Source: Gallionellales bacterium GWA2_60_142
Lineage (GTDB): Bacteria; Pseudomonadota; Gammaproteobacteria; Burkholderiales; Gallionellaceae
Direction of reading: 5' to 3'
NCBI GenBank assembly: GCA_001801085.1
Contig: MGWR01000021.1
Coordinates: 18,522-82,521, forward strand
DNA length: 64,000 bases
Shown here: one piece after another, positions 52,844 through 63,846 of the stretch
Layout of the letters: the number at the start of each line of letters is the position of its first letter
How positions within the stretch are numbered: position 1 is the stretch's first letter
Program-made: the position numbers and the translations under genes
Notes under the pieces: generated by a model
What the model saw: only the letters and a program-made list of their open reading frames with translations
Told to the model about the DNA's origin: nothing
The model's database searches: none

Positions 52844-53290
52844 ATGCTGGTTGAAAATTCGCAACCTTTCGACATTCTGCTGGTGGAGGATGAACCGGCG
52901 GATGCCAATCTGGTGCGTTCCGCGCTGAAGGAAAACAAGGTGCTGTGCAATCTGCATCATGTGCTGGACGGTGTCGAGGCGCTGGAGTTCCTGCGCCGCG
53001 AGGGGCCGCACCGGGACGCACCACAGCCCGACCTGATCCTGCTCGACCTGAACATGCCGCGCATGAACGGGCGCGAGTTTCTCGCGGCGGTGAAGGCCGA
53101 CGATGTGCTGAAGCTGATACCGGTGGTGGTGCTGACGACATCCGATGTCGAACGGGATGTGGTTGCTTCCTACAAGCTGGGTGCAGCCGGTTATATCACC
53201 AAGCCGGTGGACATGGATCAGTTCGTCGATGCGATCCGACAGCTCGACAGCTACTGGTTTGTATTGGCGCGTCTGCCGAAGAGGGTATGA
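52844..53290 (+). CDS. Single-domain response regulator (Rcp1-like)
   Basis: A 148-residue stand-alone receiver: LLVEDEPADANLVRSALKEN, phospho-acceptor in LILLDLNMPRMNGREFLAAV, T in VVVLTTSDVERD and K in GAAGYITKPVDMDQF. The extended loop between helix 2 and strand 3 (RREGPHRDAPQPD) is the mark of phytochrome-associated Rcp receivers, matching the phytochrome-type HisKA of the neighbouring kinases. With no output domain it may pass phosphate or regulate by binding. Start after GAGGAGTACG. Overlaps the next gene by four bases. Confidence 0.92.
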   Translation: MLVENSQPFDILLVEDEPADANLVRSALKENKVLCNLHHVLDGVEALEFLRREGPHRDAPQPDLILLDLNMPRMNGREFLAAVKADDVLKLIPVVVLTTSDVERDVVASYKLGAAGYITKPVDMDQFVDAIRQLDSYWFVLARLPKRV

Positions 53291-54615
53291 CGATGTTCCG
53301 CAATCCGGCCTGCCGTGTCCTGCTGGTGGAGGATGACGCCGGAGATGCCAGCCTGGTGCGCCAGATGCTGCGCGCCAATGCCGATCCTCGCTTCGAGATC
53401 GCGCTGGCCGGTACGCTGGCCGAGATGCGCGAGCGATTGAGCGGGGCGACGCCGGACGTGCTGTTGCTGGATCTGTCGTTGCCCGACTCCCAGGGGCTGG
53501 AGACTATACATGCCGCCAGACGCGCTGCAAATGCACTGCCGCTGATCGTGCTGACCGGGTACGACGACACCGAGTTTGCGCTGAAATCGCTGGATGCCGG
53601 TGCGCAGGACTATCTGGTCAAGGGCGCATTCAATACCGACGGTCTGGTGCGCGCGATCCGCTATGCGATCGGCCGCGCGCGGCTGGAGCAGCGCGTGCAC
53701 GATGCCGAGGAGCGCTGGCGTTTTGCACTGGAAGGTTCCGGCGATGGCGTGTGGGACTGGAGTGTGCCGAGTGGCGAGGTGCAGTTCTCGCAACGCTGGA
53801 AAGAGATGATCGGTTACTCCGAGGACGAGATCGGGGACAAGCTCGACGAGTGGGAAAAACGTATCCATCCAGACGATCGGGCGCGGGTGAAGGCCGATGT
53901 GCAGGCGCACTTCGACGGCAAGACGGCTACCTATATCAACGAACATCGGGTCTGTTGCAAGAACGGCGAATGGAAGTGGATACTCGACCGCGGCAAGGTG
54001 GTGAGCCGCGACGTCGCTGGCAAGCCGCTGCGGATGATAGGCCTGCATACCGACATCACCGAGCGCAAGCATATCGAAGAACGCATCCGCCATATGGCAC
54101 AGCACGATACGCTGACCGATCTGCCCAATCGCGCGTTGTTCAGCGACCGTTTGCAGCAGGCGCTCGCAGTCGCCAAGCGCGACCAGTTGCGACTGGCGGT
54201 GTTATATATCGATCTGGACAAGTTCAAGCCGATCAACGACAGCCTGGGGCACGATGTAGGCGACCTGATGCTTAAGGAAGTGGCGCAGCGTATGCAGGCT
54301 TGCGTGCGTGAATCTGACACCGTGGCGCGCATCGGCGGCGACGAATTCGTCGTGCTGTTGCGCAACGTCGAGACCCCGGACGATGCCGTGCGTGTCGCGG
54401 AAAAGATACGGTTTGCGCTAAATCAGCCGTTCGATATCGCCGGACGGACATTGAATATTTCGTCCAGCACCGGCATCGCGATCTATCCGGATCACGGCAG
54501 CAATGAAATCGAACTGTCCAAGAATGCCGACATGGCGATGTACACCGCCAAACAGAGCGGACGCGACAACGTCAAACTGTTCGTTTCCGAACGCGACTCG
54601 ATGCCCGGTTGCTGA
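53287..54615 (+). CDS. Receiver-PAS-GGDEF diguanylate cyclase
   Basis: A 442-residue cytoplasmic protein. The receiver (about 8-130) has LLVEDDAGDASLVRQMLRA, VLLLDLSLPDSQGLETI and GAQDYLVKG, like the phosphodiesterase at 42.9 kb. One PAS domain (about 140-265) has WDWSVPSGEVQFSQRWKEMI. The GGDEF domain has ARIGGDEFVVLL, intact, with an inhibitory RESD five residues before it. Its output opposes the phosphodiesterase. Start overlaps the Rcp-like stop. Confidence 0.93.
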   Translation: MTMFRNPACRVLLVEDDAGDASLVRQMLRANADPRFEIALAGTLAEMRERLSGATPDVLLLDLSLPDSQGLETIHAARRAANALPLIVLTGYDDTEFALKSLDAGAQDYLVKGAFNTDGLVRAIRYAIGRARLEQRVHDAEERWRFALEGSGDGVWDWSVPSGEVQFSQRWKEMIGYSEDEIGDKLDEWEKRIHPDDRARVKADVQAHFDGKTATYINEHRVCCKNGEWKWILDRGKVVSRDVAGKPLRMIGLHTDITERKHIEERIRHMAQHDTLTDLPNRALFSDRLQQALAVAKRDQLRLAVLYIDLDKFKPINDSLGHDVGDLMLKEVAQRMQACVRESDTVARIGGDEFVVLLRNVETPDDAVRVAEKIRFALNQPFDIAGRTLNISSSTGIAIYPDHGSNEIELSKNADMAMYTAKQSGRDNVKLFVSERDSMPGC

Positions 54616-54616
54616 A

Positions 54617-55024
54617 TCAATCCTGCATCAGCACGGCAGCCCCTGCTGCCGCAATCTGCCCGTCCTGGAACGAGCGCACTCCGCTGATTCCCAGCCCTCC
54701 GATCACCACGCCGTCGCGTTCCAGCGGCACGCCGCCCTCGGCCGGAATCACGCCGGGTAGCGCCAGATGGATCAGGCGTCCGCTCATCACCGCATCTTCG
54801 GAGGCCTTGGTCGGGATGTGCAATGCGGCGGACATGCGCGCCTTGGCGATCGCCGTTTCGACACTGCCGAAGCGCGTATCGTGGCTGCGCTGCATATACA
54901 GCATGTGACCGCCGTCATCGACGACGACGATGGATACCTTCCAGCCGTTCGCCTGCGCTTCGGCATCGGCTGCGGCAGCGATGCGTTTTGCATCCTCCAG
55001 CGTCAGGATCTGTTTGGTCGCCAT
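54617..55024 (-). CDS. GlcG/HbpS-family protein
   Basis: A 135-residue protein with the family pattern LTLEDAKRIAAAADAEAQAN, VSIVVVDDGGHMLYMQR, and IPAEGGVPLERDGVVIGGLG-ISG. Members are small haem or cobalamin-binding or glycolate-linked proteins. The reading begins two bases after the adk stop, so both lie on one message. It converges on the signalling run with one base between stops. Confidence 0.88.
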   Translation of the reverse strand: MATKQILTLEDAKRIAAAADAEAQANGWKVSIVVVDDGGHMLYMQRSHDTRFGSVETAIAKARMSAALHIPTKASEDAVMSGRLIHLALPGVIPAEGGVPLERDGVVIGGLGISGVRSFQDGQIAAAGAAVLMQD

Positions 55025-55025
55025 C

Positions 55026-55825
<800 letters not shown>

Positions 55826-55830
<5 letters not shown>

Positions 55831-56593
55831 CCTTCCCGGTTTCGAATAGTTCGCGTGCCGCATGCAGATCCTGCTCGGTGTCCACGCCGGCGGGCGGGGC
55901 CTCGGCGGTCAAGAATACGCCGATCTTGTAACCATGGTATAGCGCGCGCAGTTGTTCCAGCGCCTCGAATTGTTCGATCGCAGCCGGGGCCAGTTGGCCG
56001 TAGGCACGCAGGAACGAGGCGCGATAGGCGTAGATGCCGATATGGCGCAGCACCGGCAGGCCTTGCGGCAGAGGTTGTTGCGCGGCAAATGTGTCTCGTG
56101 AATACGGGATCGGGGCGCGGCTGAAATACAGCGCGTTGCCGTCCTTGTCGATCACTGCCTTGACGATATTCGGGTTGCGCATGGACGCTTCGTCGTGGAT
56201 CGCATGGCAGGCGGTGGCGATGGCGCATTCGGGATGCGCGTGCAAATGTTCGGCGACCGCGCGGATCAGCGACGGCGGGATCAGCGGTTCGTCGCCCTGC
56301 ACGTTGACGACTATTGTTTCGTCGCTCCAGCCATGCTGCTCGACGACTTCGGCGATGCGGTCGGTGCCGCTGGCATGGGTGTCTTTCGTCAAGCAGGCCT
56401 TGAAGCCGTGATCGCGCACCACTTCGGCGATGGCGTGATGGTCGGTCGCGATCCAGATTTGCTGCGCGCCGCTCTGTGCCGCACGTTCCGCAACCCGTAC
56501 CACCATGGGCTTGTCGGCGATGAGCAGCAGCGGTTTGCCGGGCAATCGGGTGGAGGCGTGGCGCGCCGGGATGACGACGTGGAAGTCGGTCAT
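55826..56593 (-). CDS. kdsB: 3-deoxy-manno-octulosonate cytidylyltransferase
   Basis: A 255-residue enzyme that activates KDO for [23 protein letters not shown] is the nucleotide-binding loop, then [14 protein letters not shown] and [16 protein letters not shown] overlaps the ycaR stop (ATGA). Lies between ycaR and adk. Confidence 0.97.
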
Positions 56594-56778
56594 CTGAGCG
56601 CGTCGACTTCTTCGGCGGTGAGTTTGCGCGCTTCGTCGGCCAGCATCACCGGGATGCCATCGTCGATGCGGTAGGCCAGTCGGTCCGCCTTGCAGACCAG
56701 TTCCTGTTCGGCCTTGCGGTAGACCAGCGGCGACTTGCACAGCGGGCAGACGAGGATTTCGAGCAGTTTAGCGTCCAT
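56590..56778 (-). CDS. ycaR: Trm112-like zinc-ribbon protein YcaR
   Basis: A 62-residue protein with [36 protein letters not shown]. Only three cysteines of the ribbon are evident, as is common in YcaR. Between lpxK (11-base overlap with its 3' end) and kdsB (four-base overlap). Confidence 0.92.
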   Translation of the reverse strand: MDAKLLEILVCPLCKSPLVYRKAEQELVCKADRLAYRIDDGIPVMLADEARKLTAEEVDALR

Positions 56779-57751
56779 GGGGAGCGATCTTTCGGAGAAG
56801 GTGGGCAATCAGGGCCGGGGCTATCCGGGCTTCCACGCGCAGCATCCAGTAGCGCGCGTCGGCGAATGCCGCGCATTTTACCGCATCTTTTTCGGTGAGG
56901 AGTATCGCATCGCAATCGGCAAAGGCCAGATCGTTCGCGCGATAGGGATGATGGTCTGGGAATGGGTGCGGCGTGAAACGGATACCCAGCGACTCCAGAT
57001 GGCGGAAGTAACGCTGTGGGTCGCCTATGCCGGCGACCGCATGGTTCTTTGAGGTCTGGAAATCGGCTGCGGTCGCGGTGTGGGCCGGATCGGATAGATT
57101 CTGGAACGACGCGCCTTCCAGCCGCATCGAGAACTGGCCGGGGGCTGTTTCACCGCCGTTGATGACGACCGCATCAACCGAACGCAGTCGCGACACCGGT
57201 TCGCGTAGCGGCCCGGCCGGCAGCAGCCAGCCGTTGCCGAAGCCGCGAACGCCGTCGATCACCGCGATCTCGACATCGCGCTGCAAGCGGTAATGTTGCA
57301 GGCCGTCGTCGCACAGCACCATGTCGCATTGCGGATTGGCCTGCAAGCCCGCGCGTGCGGCGGCTGCCCGGTCTTTTCCTATCCATACCGGACAGATGCC
57401 GCGGCGGGCCATCAGCAGCGGCTCGTCGCCGACCTGCGCCGGGTCGCTGTCCGGCATCACGGCACGGGGTTGCACTGCATCGCCGCCATGGCCGCGGCTG
57501 ACGATCAGCGGATGCATGCCTTGTTCTGTGAGTTGCTGCGCCAGTGCCAGCGTCAGCGGCGTCTTACCGGCGCCGCCGATGCTGATGTTGCCGACCACAA
57601 CTACTGGAACTGGCAGCCGCTCACTATGCAGCAGGCCGGCGCGGTACAGCGTGCAGCGCAGGGCCGCCAGCGGGCGGAAGATCAGGCTGAGTGGGATCAG
57701 GAACAGGTGCAGCGGAGTGAGGCGATACCAGTGGCGCTCCAAACCGGACAT
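56768..57751 (-). CDS. lpxK: Tetraacyldisaccharide 4'-kinase LpxK
   Basis: A 327-residue membrane-associated kinase: an N-terminal helix, P-loop in [39 protein letters not shown] and [12 protein letters not shown]. Adds the 4'-phosphate of lipid A. Follows exbD after two bases. Confidence 0.96.
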   Translation of the reverse strand: MSGLERHWYRLTPLHLFLIPLSLIFRPLAALRCTLYRAGLLHSERLPVPVVVVGNISIGGAGKTPLTLALAQQLTEQGMHPLIVSRGHGGDAVQPRAVMPDSDPAQVGDEPLLMARRGICPVWIGKDRAAAARAGLQANPQCDMVLCDDGLQHYRLQRDVEIAVIDGVRGFGNGWLLPAGPLREPVSRLRSVDAVVINGGETAPGQFSMRLEGASFQNLSDPAHTATAADFQTSKNHAVAGIGDPQRYFRHLESLGIRFTPHPFPDHHPYRANDLAFADCDAILLTEKDAVKCAAFADARYWMLRVEARIAPALIAHLLRKIAPHGR

Positions 57752-57753
57752 GC

Positions 57754-58173
57754 TTATTTTGTCTGGTTCTGGGTGGTGAAGGTAATGCGGCCGTAGCCTG
57801 CCATCCGCGCCGCTTCCATCACATTGACGACGGATTGGTGCGGGGCCTTGGCATCGGCGTTGATGACGATGGTCGGGTCGGTTTGTTCGCCTGCGGCGCT
57901 CTTCATCGCGGCGGCCAGCGCCTCGATGCCGGAGAAGCCGGTGGCCTTGCCGTTGATGGCGTAATGCTCAGAGGCATCTACCGCGATGTTGATCGGCTTG
58001 TCCTGCGTCGTGCTGGTTTCGCCGCCGGCCTGCGGCAGGTTGATCTGCAGTTCGGAGAACTTGGCGTAGCTGGTTGTCACCATCAGGAAGATCAGGATGA
58101 CCAGCAACACGTCGATCAGCGGGATCAGGTTGATCTCCGGCTCCTCGCGACTGTTTCCTCGCTGGAAATTCAT
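57754..58173 (-). CDS. exbD: ExbD/TolR-family energy transducer
   Basis: A 139-residue protein with one transmembrane helix near the start containing the proton-carrying aspartate (EINLIPLIDVLLVILIFLMV) and a periplasmic domain (NINVDASEHYAINGK-like strand order). It works with the preceding ExbB; TonB is not in the window, so TolQR or TonB role is open. Confidence 0.94.
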   Translation of the reverse strand: MNFQRGNSREEPEINLIPLIDVLLVILIFLMVTTSYAKFSELQINLPQAGGETSTTQDKPINIAVDASEHYAINGKATGFSGIEALAAAMKSAAGEQTDPTIVINADAKAPHQSVVNVMEAARMAGYGRITFTTQNQTK

Positions 58174-58177
58174 TGCC

Positions 58178-58786
58178 TTAGTCCTTGCGCTGGCCGTGGA
58201 CGATCTCGACCAGCTTGATGGCCTGCTGTTCCATCTCGATGGTCAGGCTATCCACCTGAGCACGGAATTGACGGTAGGCGATCATGCTCGGGATCGCGAC
58301 GATCAGGCCGAAGGCGGTGTTGTACAGCGCGACCGAGATGCCGTGCGCCAGCATCGTCGGGCTGTTTCCGCTCGGCGCTTGCGAGCCGAAAATTTCGATC
58401 ATGCCGACCACCGTGCCGAACAGGCCGAGCAGCGGGCTGATCGAGGCGATCGTGCCCAGCGTGGTCAGGAAGCGCGACAGGTCGTGCGCGACCTTGCGCC
58501 CGGATTCCTCGATGGCTTCCTTCATCACCTCGGGCGTGCTCTTGGCGTTCTTCAGTCCGGCCGCGAAGATGGCGCCCAGCGGCGAACTCGCGGTGAGCCT
58601 GGTCAGCATGCCTTCGCTGACGCCGCGCTGTTTCAGTTCCTTGACGACCTCGTTCAGCAGCGCGGGCGGGGCGATACGAGCGGCCCGCAGGAACAGCATG
58701 CGCTCGACGATCAGCCCGACGGCAATGACGGACGCAAAAATCAGAAACCAGATCGGCCAGCCGGCCGCTTCTACAATTGCAAACAC
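58178..58786 (-). CDS. exbB: ExbB/TolQ-family proton channel
   Basis: A 202-residue inner-membrane protein with three helices: WPIWFLIFASVIAVGLIVER, LTTLGTIASISPLLGLFGTVVG and ISVALYNTAFGLIVAIPSMIA. The start is GTG, since GGAGAATCCGC lies directly before it; the open frame upstream has no membrane character. Forms the motor with ExbD two bases later. Confidence 0.93.
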   Translation of the reverse strand: MFAIVEAAGWPIWFLIFASVIAVGLIVERMLFLRAARIAPPALLNEVVKELKQRGVSEGMLTRLTASSPLGAIFAAGLKNAKSTPEVMKEAIEESGRKVAHDLSRFLTTLGTIASISPLLGLFGTVVGMIEIFGSQAPSGNSPTMLAHGISVALYNTAFGLIVAIPSMIAYRQFRAQVDSLTIEMEQQAIKLVEIVHGQRKD

Positions 58787-59133
58787 GCGGATTCTCCAGA
58801 ATATGCTTAAATCGACAGGGCGCAACTGTATCGTTTCGACGTGGCTTGGGCAAGGATTCTAACGTTTCACTTAAGCAAAACCTCACTAAGCTGTCATCCG
58901 AAAAGGATATTTTCGTTTACCCACAAAACCTGTGGATAACTTTGTGGATTAAATCGGGGATAGGGCATTAAGATGGCGTTGTATAAGGATTTTTGTTGCG
59001 TTGCCTATTTTTTGTGTCGTAATTAAGTCTATTAAAAACAGTGTGTTATCGTAAGTGATGGGTTTTTGTGTAGTCAAAAACTGCGTAGAAGCCCGTATTT
59101 GCTTGGATTGTGGATTATTTTGAGGTTGTCAAT
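58787..59133. other. Intergenic AT-rich region between exbB and xseA
   Basis: 346 bases, markedly AT-richer than the flanks. It contains the three DnaA-box-like sites listed separately and several T-runs; no gene was found. Both flanking genes are divergent, so it must hold two promoters. Confidence 0.6.
58916..58951. promoter_or_regulatory. Cluster of three DnaA-box-like 9-mers
   Basis: TTACCCACA (one mismatch) at 58917-58925, TGTGGATAA (complement of TTATCCACA, perfect) at 58931-58939 and TGTGGATTA (one mismatch) at 58943-58951 lie within 35 bases of AT-rich DNA. Confidence 0.55.
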
Positions 59134-60480
59134 ATGCCTGAAGGCCTATTTTTGGAAGAAAAGAGCCGCGTCCTGCGCGTTTCGGAACTCAACCTTGCAA
59201 TCAGGCGCTTACTGGAAAGTGAGATTCCCCTGATATGGGTGCGCGGGGAAATCTCCAATCTGGTGAAGGCCGCCTCCGGGCATTTCTATTTTTCGCTGAA
59301 GGACGATCAGGCGCAGGTGCGTTGCGTGATGTTCCGTCACAAAAATCAATTGTTGAGTGCAACGCTCGCCAATGGGCAGCAGGTCGAGGTGCTGGCGGTT
59401 GCGACCTTATATGAGCAGCGCGGCGACTTCCAGTTGACTGTCGAGCAGTTGCGCCCGGCAGGGCTGGGGGTTTTGTACGAGCGCTTCGCGCAGCTCAAGC
59501 TGAAGCTGGAGCGCGAAGGCCTGTTTGACGCCGACCGCAAGCGCGCGTTGCCGAGATTTCCCCGTCGCATCGGCATCGTCACCTCGCCACAGGCCGCCGC
59601 GCTGCGCGACGTGCTGACTACATTAAGGCAGCGCCTGCCCGGTGTGCCGGTGGTGCTGTATCCGACCGCGGTGCAGGGCGCGGGCAGCGCGGAACAGATC
59701 GCGCTCGCCATCCGTGCCGCGAACCATCGCGCCGAATGCGACGTGCTCATCGTCTGTCGAGGTGGCGGCAGCATCGAAGACCTGTGGTCCTTCAACGAAG
59801 AAATCGTCGCGCGCGCGATCGCGGCCAGCGATATCCCCACCGTCAGCGGCGTCGGCCATGAGACCGACTTCACCATCGCCGACTTTGTCGCCGACGAGCG
59901 CGCCCCGACGCCTACCGCCGCGGCCCAGCGCGTCGTGCCGGACAGGCGCGAGCTGCTGCGCGGCCTGCAAGACCTCGCCCAGCACCTGCGGCGCGCGCAG
60001 CGCAACCGTTTACAGAACGCGATGCAGACGATGGACTATTTGCAGCGCCGCCTGGTGCACCCCGCACAGCAATTGCAGCGCCAGTCGCAGCAACTGGATC
60101 AGTTGTACCAGCGTCTGCAGCGTGCCGACGCCTATCGCCAGCGGCACTGGAACTGGCAATGGGTTTCGCTGACGCAACGCATGCAGGCCGCGAGCGTCGA
60201 TTTTTCCCGGCTGCAGGATAGGCAGGCCAATCTTGCGCAGCGCTTGGCCCGCGCGATGAATACCATGCAGCAGCGCCATGCGGCGCGGTTGGAGAGTGTC
60301 GCGCAGCATCTGATCTACCTCGATCCGAAACAGGTGTTTGCGCGGGGATACAGCATGGTGCAGGACGCGAACGGTCGCGTGGTGTCGGATGCGGAGACAT
60401 TGGCGGTGGGAGATGAGTTGAGGGTGACGTTTGCGCAGGGATGGGCGAAGACCGAGGTCAAGGAGGTCGGCGGAAAATAG
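59134..60480 (+). CDS. xseA: Exodeoxyribonuclease VII large subunit
   Basis: A 448-residue nuclease subunit: an N-terminal OB fold (IPLIWVRGEISNLVKAASGH), VRCVMFRHKN, then the central IGIVTSPQAAALRDVLTTLR and CRGGGSIEDLWSFNEE, SGVGHETDFTIADFVADERA with PTPTAAAQ and a long coiled-coil tail. ATG chosen with GAGG before it; a GTG 24 bases upstream is possible. The small subunit xseB is not in the window. Confidence 0.95.
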   Translation: MPEGLFLEEKSRVLRVSELNLAIRRLLESEIPLIWVRGEISNLVKAASGHFYFSLKDDQAQVRCVMFRHKNQLLSATLANGQQVEVLAVATLYEQRGDFQLTVEQLRPAGLGVLYERFAQLKLKLEREGLFDADRKRALPRFPRRIGIVTSPQAAALRDVLTTLRQRLPGVPVVLYPTAVQGAGSAEQIALAIRAANHRAECDVLIVCRGGGSIEDLWSFNEEIVARAIAASDIPTVSGVGHETDFTIADFVADERAPTPTAAAQRVVPDRRELLRGLQDLAQHLRRAQRNRLQNAMQTMDYLQRRLVHPAQQLQRQSQQLDQLYQRLQRADAYRQRHWNWQWVSLTQRMQAASVDFSRLQDRQANLAQRLARAMNTMQQRHAARLESVAQHLIYLDPKQVFARGYSMVQDANGRVVSDAETLAVGDELRVTFAQGWAKTEVKEVGGK

Positions 60481-60786
60481 GCTGGGTTAGCGGGGCGTGT
60501 GGCAGGCGGCGCGCACCTCCCAAACTGGCTTCAACTTGCTGCCCCTCACCCGCCTGCGGGAGAGGGGCTCGCGACCTCATACTTTATTCGTGCCGGATCA
60601 CTAGGCAGTATCCGTAGGGTGGGCTCTGCCCACCATGCCTGTTCTGAGCCTGCCGAAGTGGTCGGGCAGAGCCCGACCTACACTCGGTTTCGGCTCGTTC
60701 GGCTTAGGGGTAGGGTGGGCACGTTGTTGTGCTCACGCCGAGCAGCAACCGCGTGGGCAAGAAAAAACTTGCCCACCCTACTTGGT
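60481..60786. repeat. Cluster of GTAGGGTGGGC palindromes between xseA and nrdJ
   Basis: 306 bases without a gene. GTAGGGTGGGCTCTGCCCACC (as a hairpin) at 60613-60634 and GGTCGGGCAGAGCCCGACCT at 60662-60681 form nested stems, and GTAGGGTGGGCA at 60710-60721 pairs with TGCCCACCCTAC at 60770-60781. A Y-shaped DNA or RNA structure is possible. Both flanking genes end here (xseA plus, nrdJ minus), so it may act as a bidirectional terminator. Confidence 0.75.
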
Positions 60787-63615
60787 TTAGCCGCATGCCC
60801 CTATCGCACCGCAGCTGGTGCAGAACTCGCAGCCGTCCTTCTTGATCAGCGTCGCATTCCCGCATTCCTTGCACAGCTTGCCGGTCAGCGGCTTGTGGAT
60901 CGCGGTGGGTTTGATCTGTCCTTCGGGGATCTCCAGCACGCCCATCTGCTGCACCGGGTAGCCTTGTTCGTCGAGGATGCCGAGCATGGCGTAGCGGTGG
61001 ATGATGAGCTTGGCGACGTAGGACACGGTCGACGGGTAGCTCTCCATCTTCATGCCACCCGGCACGCGCGCCATGAAATCGCCCAGCGGCTCGCCGAAGT
61101 TCAGCAGTTTGCGCAGCTTCATGCCTATCCACGCCGGGTCGATCACGCGCATGTCCAGGCTCAGCACCTTGCACAGCCCGTCGAGCGCGCGCGGATATAC
61201 ACCGGACAGCCACATCGAGTAGGGGCGGCGCTGGCCGTCGGGCAGCACCAGTTCTTTCAGGCCCAGCACGAAGTCGTCGCCGCTGCCCGCATTCGAAATA
61301 TCCACGGTCCAGCTCATCGTGCCGTCGGTGCCGGTCTTCGGCTCCTTCTTCGCGAACAGCGCGTCCATCATCGGCGTGGTCACGCCCTCGCTTACTTCCA
61401 ACGCGCCCAGCGCCTCGATGCGGTATTTCAGCAGATGTGCGAACGCGGCGACCAGGCTGGGCATGCGCTGCACTTCGCCGTCGGGGGGCATGGGCATGTC
61501 GAAGGCGTCGTCGCCAGCGGTCTTCGTCAGCATCTCCAGCTTCATGCGTATCCACACCGGGTCGCGCGTGCGCATGTCCATAGACAGCGACTTCGCCAGC
61601 GCGCCGAGTCCGCGCGGCTGCTCGGAGCCGTTCACCCAGACTTCGAACGGATGGTTATGGCCATTCGAGGTGTGCGACACGAACGCGACGAAGCTGCCCA
61701 GCGGATGCTTCACCACCTGCGACACCCAGCCCTCGCTGCCGGCGGTGAGCTTGGGGCGGCCCGGCCAGCGCAGCGAGGCCAGCGCCGGCGTGGGCGCGGC
61801 TTCCAGCTCAATGCGGCGATCCTGATCGAACACGAAATCCTGCGGCTGCTCGTCCGTCTTCGGCTCCGGCGTGACCGACAGCACCGAGCCCAGCACCGCG
61901 TTGGGCCGGTAGGTCGCGAGGCCCTTCAGTCCGGCCTTCCATGCCTCGGTGTAGAGGTCCTTGAAATCCTCGTAGGGATAGTCGGCCGGTACGTTCACCG
62001 TCTTGCTGATGGCCGTGTCGATAAAGGGCGCGACGGCGGCGACCATCTTCATGTGGTTGATCGCGGAGATGTCCAGCGCGGAGACGAAGGCGGGCGGCAG
62101 ATGCTCCGTGTCGCCGCCCTGTTTCTTGTACAGACGCCAGGCATGGTCCTCGACCTGATAGTCCTTGGTCGTGCCGTCCGGCATGCGCTTCTTGCGCGTG
62201 TAGAACCAGGAGAACGCCGGCTCGATGCCGTTGGATGCGTTGTCGGCGAAGGCCAGCGAGATGGTGCCGGTGGGCGCGATGGAAAGCAGGTGGCTGTTGC
62301 GTATGCCGTGCTGCCGTATCTTGTCTTTCAGTTCGTCCGGCAGGCGCGAGGCGAAGCGCGGCGCGGCCAGATATTGCTCCGCATCCAGCAACGGGAACGC
62401 GCCGCGCTCCTGCGCGAGTTCCACCGACGCGAGATAGGCCTCGTCGCGCATGATGCGCGTGATGTCGGCGGCGAAGGCGCGCGCCTCGTCGGTGTCGTAG
62501 CGCAGGCCCAGCATCGCCAGCGCATCGCCCAGCCCGGTGTAGCCCAGCCCGATGCGGCGCTTGCTCTGCGCCTCCTGCTGCTGTTCCGGCAGCGGCCACG
62601 CGCTCACGTCCAGCACGTTGTCCAGCATGCGCACCGAGGTGCGCACCAGTTGTTTGAATGGTTCGTAATCGAAGCCGGCATGCACCGTGAACGGATTCTT
62701 CACCATGCGCGTCAGGTTGATCGAGCCGAGGCAGCAGCAGCCGTAGGCGGGCAGGGGTTGCTCGGCGCAGGGGTTTGTCGCCGCTATGACCTCGCAATAC
62801 GACAGGTTGTTGTCGCGGTTCATCAGGTCGATGAACAGCACGCCAGGTTCGGCGTGGTCGTAGGTGCTGGCGATGATCTGCTTCCACAGCTCGACGGCGC
62901 GCACCTTGCGGTATATCCAACGACCGTCGGCGCGGCGGGTCGCACCCTGTTCCTTGAGCGTGGCGGAGGGTTCGGCGGCATGCACCAGCTCGAATTCCTC
63001 GTCCTTCTCCACCGCCCGCATCAGCGCATCGGTCACGCCGACGGAGATGTTGAAGTTGCGCAGGTCGCCCTTGTCCTTGGCACCGATGAATTTCTCGATG
63101 TCGGGATGGTCGCAGCGCAGCACGCCCATCTGCGCGCCGCGCCGCGCGCCGGCGGATTCCACCGTCTCGCAGGAGCGGTCGAACACGCGCATGTAGGAGA
63201 TCGGGCCGCTGGCGCGCGAATTGGTGCCTTTCACCTGCGCGCCCTCGGGGCGTATCGCGGAGAAGTCGTAGCCCACGCCGCCGCCGCGCCGCATGGTTTC
63301 GGCGGCCTGCTGCAGTGCGTCATAGATGCCAGGCTTGCCATCGACGACGCCGGAGATCGCATCGCCCACCGGCTGCACGAAACAGTTGATCAGCGTCGCC
63401 TGGCTGTCCAGCCCGGCGGCCGAGTTGATGCGCCCGGCGGGCACGAAGCCGTTCTCCTGCGCGAGGAAGAACTTCTCTTCCCACTGCGCGCGCTGCTCCG
63501 GAGCTTCGGCCTGCGCCAGCCCGCGCGCCACGCGGCGGCGCACATCCCCGACCGAGTGTTCGCCCGGCTCGGCGTATTTTTCCAGCAATACTTCGATGCT
63601 GATTTCCTGTGTCAT
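60787..63615 (-). CDS. nrdJ: Adenosylcobalamin-dependent ribonucleotide reductase
   Basis: A 942-residue class II reductase. The substrate and active-site motifs are [26 protein letters not shown] and [20 protein letters not shown] (active-site Cys and NPCAE), [10 protein letters not shown] and HHMKMV-type segments; the C-terminal CxxC region [18 protein letters not shown] carries a zinc-ribbon-like set. It makes deoxynucleotides using B12, so it works with or without O2. I use the ATG that gives [14 protein letters not shown]. No B12 riboswitch was recognised upstream. Confidence 0.95.
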   Translation of the reverse strand: MTQEISIEVLLEKYAEPGEHSVGDVRRRVARGLAQAEAPEQRAQWEEKFFLAQENGFVPAGRINSAAGLDSQATLINCFVQPVGDAISGVVDGKPGIYDALQQAAETMRRGGGVGYDFSAIRPEGAQVKGTNSRASGPISYMRVFDRSCETVESAGARRGAQMGVLRCDHPDIEKFIGAKDKGDLRNFNISVGVTDALMRAVEKDEEFELVHAAEPSATLKEQGATRRADGRWIYRKVRAVELWKQIIASTYDHAEPGVLFIDLMNRDNNLSYCEVIAATNPCAEQPLPAYGCCCLGSINLTRMVKNPFTVHAGFDYEPFKQLVRTSVRMLDNVLDVSAWPLPEQQQEAQSKRRIGLGYTGLGDALAMLGLRYDTDEARAFAADITRIMRDEAYLASVELAQERGAFPLLDAEQYLAAPRFASRLPDELKDKIRQHGIRNSHLLSIAPTGTISLAFADNASNGIEPAFSWFYTRKKRMPDGTTKDYQVEDHAWRLYKKQGGDTEHLPPAFVSALDISAINHMKMVAAVAPFIDTAISKTVNVPADYPYEDFKDLYTEAWKAGLKGLATYRPNAVLGSVLSVTPEPKTDEQPQDFVFDQDRRIELEAAPTPALASLRWPGRPKLTAGSEGWVSQVVKHPLGSFVAFVSHTSNGHNHPFEVWVNGSEQPRGLGALAKSLSMDMRTRDPVWIRMKLEMLTKTAGDDAFDMPMPPDGEVQRMPSLVAAFAHLLKYRIEALGALEVSEGVTTPMMDALFAKKEPKTGTDGTMSWTVDISNAGSGDDFVLGLKELVLPDGQRRPYSMWLSGVYPRALDGLCKVLSLDMRVIDPAWIGMKLRKLLNFGEPLGDFMARVPGGMKMESYPSTVSYVAKLIIHRYAMLGILDEQGYPVQQMGVLEIPEGQIKPTAIHKPLTGKLCKECGNATLIKKDGCEFCTSCGAIGACG

Positions 63616-63846
63616 CGCTGATGTCATCCCATGCAGTTGTTGCACGTGAATGATAGTACAAACGGGAAACGGTCAGAGGACAAGTTCGGGTCTACGGAGT
63701 CAGCATTTGTAGGTTCACTCGTTTTTCAAAAGAGCCTCTTTTTCTTCCCCCCCCTCGGTTGCGCCATCGGCTTAAGGTAGTGCCAACGAGCAGGTCGCGA
63801 GCGTGAATTTGGCGTGGAGCATGATTACTCGTTTGAGCAGTTATAA

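Noticed and set aside
60499-63621. 1040-codon open frame on the plus strand opposite nrdJ
   Set aside because: A mirror of the strong G+C codon bias of nrdJ; its product is rich in R, H, Q and V with no domain pattern, and nrdJ on the other strand has all class II reductase motifs.
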